From assembly GCA_900552105.1 (NCBI GenBank), contig URYH01000016.1, forward strand, positions 1 to 30,877: 30,877 bases of DNA, read 5' to 3'. The stretch is from an uncultured Eubacteriales bacterium. Lineage in GTDB: Bacteria; Bacillota; Clostridia; Christensenellales; UBA1242. Numbering within the stretch: position 1 is the stretch's first letter; every line of letters begins with the position of its first letter. The notes under the pieces were generated by a model. That model made no database searches, had not been told where the DNA came from, and worked only from the letters and a program-made list of their open reading frames with translations. Shown one piece after another: positions 30,293-30,877 of this stretch. A program made the position numbers and the translations under genes.

Positions 30293-30826
30293 CTATTTAC
30301 ACCTTTTTGCAAACGATACAACATCAAGATTGAAATATTTATTTTTTCCTGCGTTTAGTTCTTCCATAAGTTTGTTTCCAACATGATAAGCAAAATTATA
30401 ATCATGTTTTGAAATTTTGCCTTGATGTAGTGCATCCAAAAGTTCGTCTTCGTCATAAAAGGCAATTTTATTTTCTGATGGATAGTGCACTATATCAAGA
30501 TACAAATCAATATAGTATGGAACCATATTTTTAACGCCATTTTCAAGTGTTATGTCAATATAATAGTCAACCAATTCAAAGTTTTGATTGATGTAAAATC
30601 TCAAGTTGTAATTTTCATTTTTTGGTGTTACTTCAACAAGATAAGAACCATTTTCGAGAAGAACTTTCCCATTAATTGAAAACGGTTTTGTCATTTCAAT
30701 ATATTTTTTTACAACCACAGCATATTCTGGCTCTTCATTTATTATTAGCGCGTCATACTTTGTTATTTCCTTCATGTATGTATTTGTTGTGTATTTTGTT
30801 CTCTTTTCCTTTAAAGATTTTTTCAT
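30293..30826 (-). CDS. DUF402 family nucleotide phosphatase-like protein
   Basis: This 177-residue protein matches the DUF402/FomD fold (Bacillus YgaC/Ntdp type). RFYINQNFELVDYYIDIT is followed by the conserved YYIDLYLDIV and FYDEDELLDALHQGKI, whose Asp/Glu residues bind metal in family members that hydrolyse nucleoside di- and triphosphates. Activity here is inferred. The usual W-x-L-N-x-Y-F-D region is diverged. GGAGG precedes ATG 30826 on the minus strand. It appears monocistronic within the window. Confidence 0.8.
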   Translation of the reverse strand: MKKSLKEKRTKYTTNTYMKEITKYDALIINEEPEYAVVVKKYIEMTKPFSINGKVLLENGSYLVEVTPKNENYNLRFYINQNFELVDYYIDITLENGVKNMVPYYIDLYLDIVHYPSENKIAFYDEDELLDALHQGKISKHDYNFAYHVGNKLMEELNAGKNKYFNLDVVSFAKRCK

Positions 30827-30841
30827 AGTTCCTCCATAATA

Positions 30842-30869
30842 ATTATAAAATTAAAAATGCTTATGTCAA
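30842..30869 (-). promoter_or_regulatory. Promoter of the DUF402 gene
   Basis: On the minus strand, a perfect TTGACA (30864-30869) and TATAAT (30842-30847) are 16 nt apart, upstream of the GGAGG. Confidence 0.7.
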
Positions 30870-30877
30870 CAGAAAAT

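Noticed and set aside
1..30877. CRISPR arrays, insertion sequences, phage attachment sites or long direct repeats
   Set aside because: None could be seen on reading. The only near-duplicates are the two tRNA-Val bodies and the similar promoters, which have simple explanations.

Overview
The window is a low-GC, mostly plus-strand chromosomal segment from a Gram-positive-type bacterium, most likely an uncultured member of the Bacillota (Clostridia-like). This rests on family-level resemblance and gene order: lepA-hemW, ylxM-ffh-rpsP-khpA-rimM-trmD-rbgA-rnhB, dprA-topA-trmFO-hslV-hslU and ruvX-DUF1292 are Bacillota-style neighbourhoods. Ribosome-binding sites are strong (AGGAG type), gene spacing is tight with many 1-11 nt overlaps, and intrinsic terminators are clear. 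No species can be named from the sequence alone.

Layout. 1-1013: the 3' part of a gene with a ricin-B-type lectin domain, and a marked change of codon use inside it. 1067-2954: rarA, translationally coupled to a zeta-toxin-like kinase. 2992-6366 (minus): a large membrane-anchored, Cys-rich transglutaminase-like/LRR surface protein and a glycerophosphodiester phosphodiesterase. 6495-15152: a long translation and secretion block (lepA, hemW, ylxM, ffh, rpsP, khpA, rimM, trmD, rbgA, rnhB, yraN, rplS), with rplS under its own promoter and a probable L19 leader RNA. 15252-24644: DNA uptake/topology, tRNA modification and proteolysis genes (comM-like, dprA, topA, trmFO, hslV, hslU, tcdA), then an RseC-like membrane protein and thioredoxin. 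24709-26500: Fe-S assembly genes iscS-iscU plus a small YtxH-like protein. 26606-27609: ruvX, a DUF1292 gene and a 50-codon Ser/Lys-rich gene. 27704-28028 (minus): tRNA-Cys, tRNA-Gly and tRNA-Val(UAC). 28146-30101: a small unknown gene and a phage-like P-loop kinase, divergent from a LysR regulator. 30151-30826: a tRNA-Val with an unusual AAC anticodon, convergent with a DUF402 gene.

Most of the window is core information processing: co-translational protein targeting (Ffh, YlxM), ribosome assembly and modification (RimM, RbgA, LepA, TrmD, TrmFO, TcdA), DNA maintenance (RarA, RnhB, DprA, ComM-like, TopA, RuvX), and sulfur/redox chemistry (IscS, IscU, Trx). I see no CRISPR array, transposase or intact prophage. 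I did not find a clearly new multi-gene system. The points most worth a second look are the tRNA-Val(AAC), the solitary zeta-like kinase behind rarA, the Cys-less RseC-like protein next to thioredoxin, the LysR/P-loop kinase/small-ORF cluster, the chimeric first ORF, and a recurrent TGn extended -10 promoter architecture.
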